A stretch of 29,930 nt of DNA, taken from IMG/VR virus record IMGVR_UViG_3300035698_011143, positions 1-29,930 of that record; one strand, 5' to 3'. Origin of the DNA: a virus. A model generated the notes under the pieces. That model was not told the DNA's origin. It saw only the letters and a program-made list of their open reading frames with translations, and did no database searches. The number at the start of each line of letters is the position of its first letter. Positions within the stretch are counted from its first letter, which is position 1. Below are positions 22,183-29,610 of the stretch, piece after piece. The translations under genes and the position numbers were made by a program.

Positions 22183-23163
22183 ATGAATCATCTAACTGAA
22201 CTCTCTTTAACTAACAACGGGTCTATACATCCTTTAATCATACCGACTGACCACACAAATGGAACAGGATTAATGAATCCATCTATTTACAATGACGGCG
22301 GGAAAATACTTGTTAACTTACGGCATGTTAACTATACATTCTATCATTCAGAAGCAAAGCTATTTCAACACCCATTTGGTCCATTAACTTATATACATCC
22401 AGAACATGACTTGCGCCTTATTACGAATAATTTTTATTGTGAACTTGATGAAGATTTAAACATGACTAGATACAACAAGGTTGATACTAGCGCAAATGAC
22501 ATTCCTCCGGTTTGGGAGTTTGTAGGACAAGAAGACGCCCGCATTTTTAGGTGGGGCAAGAAACTTTATATGTGCGGTGTCCGTCGTGATGTAAAGGAGA
22601 ACGGCGAAGGCAGAATGGAACTAACTGAGATTACGGTTCATAGCAATTCTGTTACTGAGGTGTCTAGATTTAGAATTCCCGCGCCAATTGATGCAGGTTC
22701 ATATTGTGAAAAGAACTGGATGCCTGTGCTAGACAAACCCTATCATTTTATAAAATGGACAAATCCAACAGAATTGGTAAAGGTTGATCCTGTAGGTAAA
22801 ACATGCGAGCAAGTATCGATTGGAACTCCTGTAGCAATGCCGCGTGACATACGAGGCGGATCGCAAGTTTTGCGACTTGATAAGAATCATTATTTTGCAT
22901 TAACACATGAAGTGGATTTGTTTAAAAGTAGTACTGGCAGAAAAGATGCTGTATACCGACATAGGTTTATTGTCTGGGACAACGACTTTAATCTTGTAAA
23001 GTACTCGAATGATTTCTCAATTATGGATGCACACGTTGAATTTAGTACTGGTATGTGCAGGCACGGAAATGATATACTAATCTCGTTCGGATTCCAGGAT
23101 AACGCGGCATATGTATTGCGAACACCATGCCATATAATAGAAAGATTTATCGATGAAAGATAA
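22183..23163 (+). CDS. GH130/GH43-like five-bladed beta-propeller protein
   Basis: 326 residues. Repeated blade motifs: MNPSIYNDGGKILVNLRHVN, FVGQEDARIFRWGKKLYMCG, EKNWMPVLDKPYHFIKWTNP, RGGSQVLRLDKNHYFALTHE and VEFSTGMCRHGNDILISFGF. GQEDARIF corresponds to the EDPRI-type active-site motif of GH130 mannoside phosphorylases, with Ala in place of Pro. Such propellers occur in giant viruses and cyanophages beside glycosyltransferases. Likely substrates are sugars or glycans, but phosphorylase, hydrolase or transferase activity cannot be decided. No ribosome binding site. It overlaps the next gene by 11 nt. Confidence 0.75.
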   Translation: MNHLTELSLTNNGSIHPLIIPTDHTNGTGLMNPSIYNDGGKILVNLRHVNYTFYHSEAKLFQHPFGPLTYIHPEHDLRLITNNFYCELDEDLNMTRYNKVDTSANDIPPVWEFVGQEDARIFRWGKKLYMCGVRRDVKENGEGRMELTEITVHSNSVTEVSRFRIPAPIDAGSYCEKNWMPVLDKPYHFIKWTNPTELVKVDPVGKTCEQVSIGTPVAMPRDIRGGSQVLRLDKNHYFALTHEVDLFKSSTGRKDAVYRHRFIVWDNDFNLVKYSNDFSIMDAHVEFSTGMCRHGNDILISFGFQDNAAYVLRTPCHIIERFIDER

Positions 23164-24409
23164 TTTACAGACTCTCTTAAACAGATTTGCATTAGACACT
23201 TCCTCAGCAGTTAACAACTTTGATATGGCTAATTGGTATTTTGAAAACGGGCAATATGCTTCGGCAATCTCGTATTACATTAGAGCAGCAGAACGAACTG
23301 ATATAACCTTGCTATCATACGAATGCTTAATCAAAGCCAGTATGTGCTTTGATGAACAAGGTTCTCGTGGGTTTTCGGTTAAAGGAATGATCCAACGAGC
23401 AATTGCTTTATTACCGATCCGACCAGAAGGCTATTATATGCTGTCTCGATTACATGAGAAACAAGAGGAATGGAATGAAGGATATATGATATCCTCAATT
23501 GGACATTCTCTACTTGAACGAGACAGAAAACCCCTTTCTTCTTGGATCAGATATCCCGGTGACTATGGGCTATTATTTCAAAAAGGTCTTTGTGCTTGGT
23601 ATTCTGGATTGACTGACGAAGCTGCTGATATTTTTAAAGACCTGCTAGCCAATTATAAATTAAATCATGAACACCATCAAGCTTGTGTTAATAACTTGCA
23701 ATACATGGGGATGATGAAAGGATATGATCTACAAGAATACACGTCCTCTATGTCCAGAGATTTGAAGTATAAGTTTACTAATTCTGCTACTATAGAAAAG
23801 AACTATGCTGAAGCTTTACAGGACATGTTCGTTCTCTATATGCACGATGGCAAGAAAAGAGGGACATACTTAGAGATCGGCGCGGGCGATAGCACATATG
23901 GTAGTAACACACTTTTGTTAGAAAAAGACTTCAACTGGACAGGTGTTAGTATTGATTGGGACAAGAATTTTTACGACGATCATTGCTCTAATAGAAAGAA
24001 CCCTTGCTTAAAGTTAGACGCACAACTTGCAGGATATGAAGCTATTTTAGCAAAGCATAACCTTCCGGCAGATATTGATTATCTGCAACTTGATTGCGAT
24101 CCACCGTCGATAACTTATGAGGTATTACAGAAGATACCATTTGACACACATAGATTCGCAGTTATTACATATGAACATGATCATTACTGTGACCCGGACA
24201 TGAAATTTAGAGAATTGTCTAGGACCTATTTGAAGAGCAAAGGATACAAGTTAGCTATTCCCAATGTCTCTCCGGATAATTGGAGAAGTTATGAAGATTG
24301 GTGGTATCATCCTAGGTTAATACCCGCAAGCAGAGCAGCAGCTATTACAGTAGATAACATGACAACAAATGCGATAAAGATGCATATGATCAATCATAAC
24401 GATAAATAA
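23153..24409 (+). CDS. TPR protein fused to FkbM-type methyltransferase
   Basis: 418 residues. The N-terminal half (about 15-190) holds TPR-like helical repeats (DMANWYFENGQYASAISYYI, EGYYMLSRLHEKQEEWNEGY, LFQKGLCAWYSGLTDEAADI). The second half (about 215-400) is a Rossmann methyltransferase with GTYLEIGAGDSTYGSNT (motif I, SAM binding), FNWTGVSIDWD and IDYLQLDCD, as in FkbM enzymes that O-methylate sugars. TPR-methyltransferase and TPR-glycosyltransferase fusions often act on cell-surface glycans. It overlaps the propeller gene by 11 nt, and its stop codon lies in the next late promoter. Confidence 0.8.
   Translation: MKDNLQTLLNRFALDTSSAVNNFDMANWYFENGQYASAISYYIRAAERTDITLLSYECLIKASMCFDEQGSRGFSVKGMIQRAIALLPIRPEGYYMLSRLHEKQEEWNEGYMISSIGHSLLERDRKPLSSWIRYPGDYGLLFQKGLCAWYSGLTDEAADIFKDLLANYKLNHEHHQACVNNLQYMGMMKGYDLQEYTSSMSRDLKYKFTNSATIEKNYAEALQDMFVLYMHDGKKRGTYLEIGAGDSTYGSNTLLLEKDFNWTGVSIDWDKNFYDDHCSNRKNPCLKLDAQLAGYEAILAKHNLPADIDYLQLDCDPPSITYEVLQKIPFDTHRFAVITYEHDHYCDPDMKFRELSRTYLKSKGYKLAIPNVSPDNWRSYEDWWYHPRLIPASRAAAITVDNMTTNAIKMHMINHNDK
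24401..24408 (+). promoter_or_regulatory. Late promoter GATAAATA overlapping a stop codon
   Basis: AACGATAAATAA, 30 nt before the ATG at 24438. The TAA of the TPR-methyltransferase gene is part of the element. Confidence 0.6.
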
Positions 24410-24437
24410 ACGTAAATAGACAAACAGGAGAATTTTT

Positions 24438-24749
24438 ATGGCCGATTTCGGTAAGAATGCAAAAAAAGAATTAACATTAGCAACCCCAACAACCCGGATA
24501 GCAGACGACGTAGTACTAAGCTGGGAAGTCGAAGTTCGTTTTAGTTACGAAAACTATGCAAAAAGGTATCAGAAGACATTTGATGTTGCGTATCTAGGAA
24601 AGATTGCAACGGAGTTTACAAAGGCCGAGTTACTTTCGTTTTGTGACCTAGACCATATGGCTTTGGTTTTTGATAGCCAGTATGTAAGTACAGTGACTCC
24701 GTCTGTTGATCTCCGTCAGGATCCCATCGACCTTTCAACCTTAGTTTAA
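24438..24749 (+). CDS. Hypothetical late protein
   Basis: 103 residues with CAGGAG 8 nt before the ATG and its own late promoter. Sequence: FGKNAKKELTLATPTTRIAD, DVVLSWEVEVRFSYENYAKR, EFTKAELLSFCDLDHMALVF. The late promoter and good ribosome binding site suggest a virion component. No family recognised. Confidence 0.7.
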   Translation: MADFGKNAKKELTLATPTTRIADDVVLSWEVEVRFSYENYAKRYQKTFDVAYLGKIATEFTKAELLSFCDLDHMALVFDSQYVSTVTPSVDLRQDPIDLSTLV

Positions 24750-24765
24750 GTTATTAGATACATCA

Positions 24766-25464
24766 ATGAAAAAGAGAATTCTGTTAGCAACTCCTTCGTA
24801 TGATGGCAGGGTTGACGTCAATTATATAATAAGTCTAACAAAGACGATCAAAACATTAGAGAATAGCGGGTACATAATTGACCCGCTATTCTTATGTTAT
24901 GACTCCTTGGTGCAACGAGCACGAAACGACATTTTCAAAAATGCATATTTAGGTGAATATGATTTTCTGATTATGGTTGATTCTGATCAATCATGGATTG
25001 ACACTGATATATTAAGGTCTCTAACATACGATTTTGATATCCTAGGATATCCGGTCCGCAAGAAGAGTCTAGATGAACAGTATAACATAACATATTCAAA
25101 ATCTTACCATGACTATGATCCAAATTCTAATAACTTATTAAATGTTGATTCGGTCGGAACTGGATTTATGATATTAACCAAAAACGCAATATCAGTATTG
25201 TGGGATAATAGTCTAGAATACAGTAACCAAGGCACAATGAACCGAATGATATGCAATGTTCAGATTGTAAACGGCGATTTATGTAGTGAGGACGTAATAA
25301 TCTGTAAAAAAGCAATATCCCATGGGCTTCGAGTTGTAGTAGACCTCGACGCCAAATGCACTCATTGGTTAGTTAATCAAGCGTTTGAAAGCAATTTCAG
25401 ATCGTTCCTAGCGAGATACTTATCTCAATATATGAGAAAAAAACCACTTATTATAGGAAGATAA
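24766..25464 (+). CDS. GT-A glycosyltransferase
   Basis: 232 residues. It begins KRILLATPSYDGRVDVNYII, with IDPLFLCYDSLVQRARNDIF and then EYDFLIMVDSDQSW, where DSD (residues 72-74) is the metal- and nucleotide-sugar-binding DxD. Further GTGFMILTK and SEDVIICKKA with GLRVVVDLDAKCTHW complete a GT-A fold like those in many phage and giant-virus glycosyltransferases. Donor and acceptor are unknown. There is no ribosome binding site, and it starts 17 nt after the previous gene. Its setting among glycan enzymes and late virion genes suggests virion or cell-surface modification. Confidence 0.8.
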   Translation: MKKRILLATPSYDGRVDVNYIISLTKTIKTLENSGYIIDPLFLCYDSLVQRARNDIFKNAYLGEYDFLIMVDSDQSWIDTDILRSLTYDFDILGYPVRKKSLDEQYNITYSKSYHDYDPNSNNLLNVDSVGTGFMILTKNAISVLWDNSLEYSNQGTMNRMICNVQIVNGDLCSEDVIICKKAISHGLRVVVDLDAKCTHWLVNQAFESNFRSFLARYLSQYMRKKPLIIGR

Positions 25465-25468
25465 TACA

Positions 25469-25900
25469 TTGAATAAAGTACAAAGTGTCGGAACTTTGAT
25501 TTTTGCAAGATCAACAAATCGTTGTTTATTTTTGCTTAGAAATAACGTAACCCACAATGGAACATGGGGATTTTTAAGTGGGAAAGTCGAAGATGGAGAA
25601 TCTGAATTCGATGCACTTCAACGAGAAATGTTAGAAGAGATTCCAAACGTGCCAGCCATTATTAAACATGTTTCAGTTGAAAAGTATTGCAATGAGAAGA
25701 AGAATTTTGAATTCTTTACATACGCCACTATTATAGAAGATGAGTTTGTTCCAGAATTGAATAAAGAGAATAAAGGTTATGCGTGGACTAATATCGAAGA
25801 TTATCCAAAGCCGTTACATCCCGGCGTCTACCAAAGCCTTAACGTAGTTGAAATTATGAAAAAATTTAAAACTTTAGAAGAGATATTCGCTCTTAAATAA
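25469..25900 (+). CDS. Nudix hydrolase
   Basis: 143 residues from a TTG start preceded by AGGAAG. The Nudix box is complete: GKVEDGE (38-44), seven residues, REMLEE (52-57). N-terminal strands SVGTLIFARSTNRCLFLLRN are typical. It hydrolyses a nucleoside diphosphate linked to another group; in this setting a nucleotide-sugar or GDP-mannose-type substrate is possible, but nucleotide clean-up is equally possible. It ends 8 nt inside the convergent gp15 gene. Confidence 0.88.
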   Translation: MNKVQSVGTLIFARSTNRCLFLLRNNVTHNGTWGFLSGKVEDGESEFDALQREMLEEIPNVPAIIKHVSVEKYCNEKKNFEFFTYATIIEDEFVPELNKENKGYAWTNIEDYPKPLHPGVYQSLNVVEIMKKFKTLEEIFALK

Positions 25901-27296
25901 CAACACACCAGTCACCGGCTTTATATTCACCCTCCCATGACTTAACCCACGCAGTTCCATTCCATTTGTATTGAATACCTGTGTTAGTGTTGGTTATGTA
26001 ATGTGTGCTGGTTTCTTCACTTGCATCAAATGCAATCTGCCATTTAACACCAGTGTACTCGATGATGTCATTTGCTCCAGCAATAAGATCAGATCCGTCT
26101 GATCCTTTCCAAGCATCGGCTCCGTCAGTATTAGTTGAATCCCCTATACCTTTTAGGATTAGGTAACGTTGCCCTGTTGTAGCTTCAGTTAATCCGGCGT
26201 CAGGTCCTGTCTTAGTTGGATTGATAATCTTGATAACTGCATCTATATCATTTGTGGGAATAGTATCAGCATCTACTGTAAACAATAATTGAAAATCATT
26301 TGCTGGGTTAAAAGCTACTGTGCCTACAATTTCACCTACACCACTTTCGAATCGTACTTGACTGATCCCGGCTTGCAAATCACCATATTGGTTTAGTAAA
26401 GCTTTCCAGGAGATATCTTCGTCCCCAATTTTAACAGGAGGGTCATCTATAGAGCTAGTTTGATTTTCTACCTTATTTGTAACAGATTCGTCTCGGTCTA
26501 TAATCTGTATTATATTCCCTAAAACTAGTACTCCAAAGTTCATTGGAGTAAATTTCATTCTAGTGCCGAGCAGCAATCCTTGGTCTATTACTCCGTCACT
26601 AATGCTCCCTGTTTCGTCGTATATACTGGCGATGATTTTCTGTACTACGCCTAGTTTTTTTACTCTAGCAGGCGCAGTTAGCCATATGGGTACCTTAAAT
26701 TTTAATGAAGCAATGTCAATTTGGTCATCGGTTCCCATAGGAACAGTCCTACTAGACCAACTAGTGCTAACAAGTTCTATGTAACTTAGGCTAGTCCAAT
26801 CTAGATAGTTATCGGTACTCTGAATCTCTAACACAGGATTGAATAAGACGAGAATCTGTTCTAATAATTGAAGTTTCTGTGTGGTATTACTAGTCCAAAT
26901 GTCGACTGACATGTTTAATACATACGGCGCAGGCATCATGCGTTCAACAGTAAATGCGTTTCCTTGCTTTGTAGTATATTCACCTGTATCCTTGTCGAAG
27001 TCTCTCATCCTAAATGATTTCTTATCAACAAATGTTGGGTCTTGTAATCGTTCACGTTCATAATCTAATGCTTCGATATAACAACTTATCATTGGAACCG
27101 GTATAATTTTGTTTTCTGAATTCTCGCGGATTATACTAGACACCATTCTAGTAGCGTCTCCATATTTCACTGGCACAGTTAACAGACTAGTTTGGCCACT
27201 TGCATCCTTGCCGTATTCCACTTGGAAATTACTAAAAGCACGAACAAATTGCACTAAGAATCTTCTAACTTGGTTGTCGTAAAAGAATTTTTGCAT
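25893..27296 (-). CDS. 15: gp15-type tail completion/sheath stabilizer with C-terminal extension
   Basis: 467 residues. Residues 1-220 match the T4 gp15 pattern: FFYDNQVRRFLVQFVRAFSN, FQVEYGKDASGQTSLLTVPV, KYGDATRMVSSIIRENSENK, PYVLNMSVDIWTSN and QILVLFNPVLEIQ. In T4 gp15 (272 residues) forms a hexamer capping the tail and joining it to the neck. The extra 200 residues hold a module with RYLILKGIGDSTN, DAWKGSDGSDLIAGANDIIE, YTGVKWQIAF, TNTGIQYKWNGTAWVKSWEG and YKAGDWCVVI, a beta-rich unit seen in marine T4-like virion proteins. It is followed by none and preceded by the gp14-like gene with 2 nt between them, sharing its late promoter at 28514-28521. Confidence 0.8.
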   Translation of the reverse strand: MQKFFYDNQVRRFLVQFVRAFSNFQVEYGKDASGQTSLLTVPVKYGDATRMVSSIIRENSENKIIPVPMISCYIEALDYERERLQDPTFVDKKSFRMRDFDKDTGEYTTKQGNAFTVERMMPAPYVLNMSVDIWTSNTTQKLQLLEQILVLFNPVLEIQSTDNYLDWTSLSYIELVSTSWSSRTVPMGTDDQIDIASLKFKVPIWLTAPARVKKLGVVQKIIASIYDETGSISDGVIDQGLLLGTRMKFTPMNFGVLVLGNIIQIIDRDESVTNKVENQTSSIDDPPVKIGDEDISWKALLNQYGDLQAGISQVRFESGVGEIVGTVAFNPANDFQLLFTVDADTIPTNDIDAVIKIINPTKTGPDAGLTEATTGQRYLILKGIGDSTNTDGADAWKGSDGSDLIAGANDIIEYTGVKWQIAFDASEETSTHYITNTNTGIQYKWNGTAWVKSWEGEYKAGDWCVVI

Positions 27297-27298
27297 AA

Positions 27299-28489
27299 TT
27301 AATCGTCATCCTCTGTTGCTTCAAGTATACTGCTAAGGCCCTGCCGCTGTGGAATAACCTTGTTATCATCGGTTATGATAGTTTCGTTATTGTTAATAAA
27401 CGTATCACGCAATGTATTTCCTGTGCCCGGAGTCAATTGACTTCTAACATCATCTTCAACCTTTACCCATCGTGTACCACTAAACCTAAATAAACGATTT
27501 GGCAAAAAGTCTAAGCGTAGGAAAAATTCACCTTCAACAGAAGTTGATGGAAAGCTTGTACCCATTGTAACTGGATGTCCGTTTGGTGCTAATCCATCAC
27601 CGACTAAATGCCCGGCATATGCGTTTGCATTTTGCGGAGTAATTCGTGTGTTGCTGGCATCGATATTAGATGAATCACTGTCTACGGTATCTTCATCAGC
27701 ATTGTGCCCTTCGGGCTCATATGGCTTCCCGGTTGAATCAACTGGTACGATGTAGAATTTATCTATGTTATAACCAGATTCCGGAACCTCAGCTTCCGCT
27801 TGTTCTACAATTTTGTTAGTAATGTCAATCTCGGTTTGGTATGTACTCAATAGATCCCTTAATGTATTTCCTGTTTCTTCACCAGTACTAGAATCAATAT
27901 TGATCTTATTAAGTATGTCACTATATTCTTGACTGTCCATAAGAGGCGTCGCTTTTATTCTCCAAAGATGCGGAAACCATGTTTGTGAATATCCTTCACT
28001 TGGTCTACTACCTTCTTGAACCACATAATATCTACTAAGGGCAGATTCTAATCCGGTGTCCAACGAATAATAATCTTTTAGATGGGGTAATTCTAATACG
28101 TCGCCGGCCATAAGCTTTCGACCAATATTTTGTACCATATCAGTTAAATGAAAGGTGATAAAAACTGTGTCGTTCTGCAGAAACAATCCGAATTGACTTA
28201 GATCAAAATCTAAGTCAGCAATGTTATAAATTCCACGTAGGGCATAAACATCTTTATCATATTTTCTATCTCTGTTCTCTAAGAATAGAAAATCTTGAAT
28301 TGCTAGTGGGTCGTCTGCCGCCGCTGATGGTTGACTGGCGTCGGTTGTAGCACCTTGATCGTGTATGCCGAGATACTTGTATACATTAACGCCGGTACCT
28401 CCAATAGTATACATTTCTTTAATACGCTGATCAAAGAATTTATAGTCATTTGAGTGTGTACCGTTTTTCCAGACTGATAATCTAGGCAT
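27299..28489 (-). CDS. 14: gp14-like neck/virion structural protein
   Basis: 396 residues. QDFLFLENRDRKYDKDVYAL, DFDLSQFGLFLQNDTVFITF, AGDVLELPHLKDYYSLD and SQTWFPHLWRIKATPLMDSQ fit a T4-like neck (gp14-type) protein found next to gp15. A linker and acidic stretch follow, then a C-terminal FFLRLDFLPNRLFRFSGTRW module resembling the beta-rich extension of gp15. Longer than T4 gp14 (256). An AAGGATAAG-type ribosome binding site precedes the ATG within a hairpin. Gene symbol is by position and recalled pattern, so moderate certainty. Confidence 0.65.
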   Translation of the reverse strand: MPRLSVWKNGTHSNDYKFFDQRIKEMYTIGGTGVNVYKYLGIHDQGATTDASQPSAAADDPLAIQDFLFLENRDRKYDKDVYALRGIYNIADLDFDLSQFGLFLQNDTVFITFHLTDMVQNIGRKLMAGDVLELPHLKDYYSLDTGLESALSRYYVVQEGSRPSEGYSQTWFPHLWRIKATPLMDSQEYSDILNKINIDSSTGEETGNTLRDLLSTYQTEIDITNKIVEQAEAEVPESGYNIDKFYIVPVDSTGKPYEPEGHNADEDTVDSDSSNIDASNTRITPQNANAYAGHLVGDGLAPNGHPVTMGTSFPSTSVEGEFFLRLDFLPNRLFRFSGTRWVKVEDDVRSQLTPGTGNTLRDTFINNNETIITDDNKVIPQRQGLSSILEATEDDD

Positions 28490-28490
28490 G

Positions 28491-28530
28491 CTTATCCTTA
28501 AAATACTTCTAAGTATTTATCGAGGATAAG
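28491..28530 (-). promoter_or_regulatory. Large imperfect hairpin over late promoter and ribosome binding site
   Basis: CTTATCC (28491-28497) pairs with GGATAAG (28524-28530), and AAATACTT (28501-28508) with AAGTATTT (28511-28518). The minus-strand late promoter lies in one arm and the AAGGATAA ribosome binding site of the neck gene in the other. RNA read through from upstream could hide the site; RNA started at the late promoter could not form the full stem. Confidence 0.5.
28514..28521 (-). promoter_or_regulatory. Late promoter GATAAATA (leftward, gp14/gp15)
   Basis: The minus strand reads GATAAATAC, 25 nt before the neck gene ATG. Confidence 0.6.
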
Positions 28531-28533
28531 AGG

Positions 28534-28944
28534 TTAATCAGTTGCCACAAACGAGAATCCGTAATCTTTTGTTTTAACAAGATCATACAGTACCATTCGA
28601 TCTATTAATTCATATTCTATACTCGGCGCAATAATTCCAGTAGCCAATGCATATCTTTGTTCAAAAAGATGCCGTCGAAAATAAGTCGTTTCAACATCAC
28701 TTATATAAAGCAGTCTTATAAAATGATCAACAAACAGCGATGCTTTTCCAACATCATCTACATTGACACTAATCTTCTTAGGAAGACCAAACATTGTTAG
28801 CATTATTAGATCATCTTTACATCCCGGGAGATATTGGTCGAGAAAGTCGAGACAATCTTCTTTTGGGATGCTATTTTCATTTAAGACATCGACAGAACCT
28901 AAGAGATGTTTAAGTAATGAAACGGGATGAGTAAATTCAATCAT
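28534..28944 (-). CDS. Hypothetical protein
   Basis: 136 residues, helical, no family recognised (HPVSLLKHLLGSVDVLNENS, DLIMLTMFGLPKKISVNVDD, TTYFRRHLFEQRYALATGII). The ATG overlaps the stop of the broken metallophosphoesterase gene as TAATG, so it probably belongs to that leftward unit rather than to the late neck genes, which have their own promoter. Confidence 0.7.
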   Translation of the reverse strand: MIEFTHPVSLLKHLLGSVDVLNENSIPKEDCLDFLDQYLPGCKDDLIMLTMFGLPKKISVNVDDVGKASLFVDHFIRLLYISDVETTYFRRHLFEQRYALATGIIAPSIEYELIDRMVLYDLVKTKDYGFSFVATD

Positions 28945-29575
28945 TACAGATCAATGAATTCGAGTTCATTTAGGCATATAAACCGGGTATCACCGATGTA
29001 TTGATCCTGTGATTTATGCCAATGGCCGAACACCCAGACCTTTGGTTGATGTATATTAAACATCACATCTAGTGCGTCGCGTGTGATCGACACGGATACT
29101 CAAATTTAGTCCGACTGTTTTTACTAAACAACTTGAGAGCAGCAGAATTTGGTGCGTCATGTGTTATCATTATATCTGGTTTTACAGCTTCATATTGATC
29201 GATCAACGCATTGAATTCTATCACGGATAGCTCTTCATCAGGCCACATATCGTATCCCATTATCCTTTGATCTCGGTCAACACTGTAAGCGCCGCCTATA
29301 TGCATTGCACGCCCCAGGCCATCATAATATTCTTCGTCTCCATCATCGATCCATCCATGCATTTTTTCACAATGACCAGGATCATCATGATTGCCACGGA
29401 TATATCGATGCTGCGGATTTTCTTTCTGCTAGGCATCCATTTCTTTAGTATCATGATCTGACATAAACCCAACACCAAAGTCGCCAACCTGAATACTTTG
29501 CACAGAGTCCGTAGCGATGTCCATATAACGATTCCAATGTCCATGTACATCGCCAATAAATCTTAAATTGCTCAT
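28944..29575 (-). pseudogene. Metallophosphoesterase, broken by TAG and a frameshift
   Basis: All five calcineurin-type motifs are present when the breaks are ignored: IGDVHGHW (metal site, N-terminus), VGDFGVGF, RGNHDDP, ITHDAPN and, after the shift, VFGHWHKS. The frame from the ATG at 29573-29575 meets TAG at 29429-29431 (codon 49, between KEMDA and QKENPQHRYIRGNHD). One base is missing at 29094-29095, after KFEY, and the other frame continues VSITRDALDVMFNIHQPKVW to LEFIDL and TAA at 28944-28946. Intact length would be about 210 residues. The family hydrolyses phosphate esters; phage members are often small protein phosphatase- or nuclease-like enzymes. Inactive unless suppressed or mis-sequenced. 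Confidence 0.85.
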
Positions 29576-29581
29576 GTTCTT

Positions 29582-29610
29582 AACATACTATATTCTAAGA
29601 GAAACGTCAA
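29582..29610 (-). promoter_or_regulatory. Possible sigma70-type promoter before the metallophosphoesterase
   Basis: The minus strand has TTGACG (29605-29610), a 17-nt spacer and TATGTT (29582-29587). The -35 contains the stop codon of the upstream gene. Initiation would fall almost at the ATG (29575), giving a leaderless mRNA; no ribosome binding site is visible. Confidence 0.35.

Noticed and set aside
15835-29431. TAG codons inside otherwise coding frames as a sign of TAG reassignment
   Set aside because: gp21, the 197-residue GNG-type gene and the 62-residue gene before the ligase end naturally with TAG at sensible positions. The large virion genes contain no internal TAG, and both affected genes also have frameshifts.
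29267-29556. Additional frames around 29267-29556 on both strands
   Set aside because: They are out-of-frame shadows of the broken metallophosphoesterase gene.
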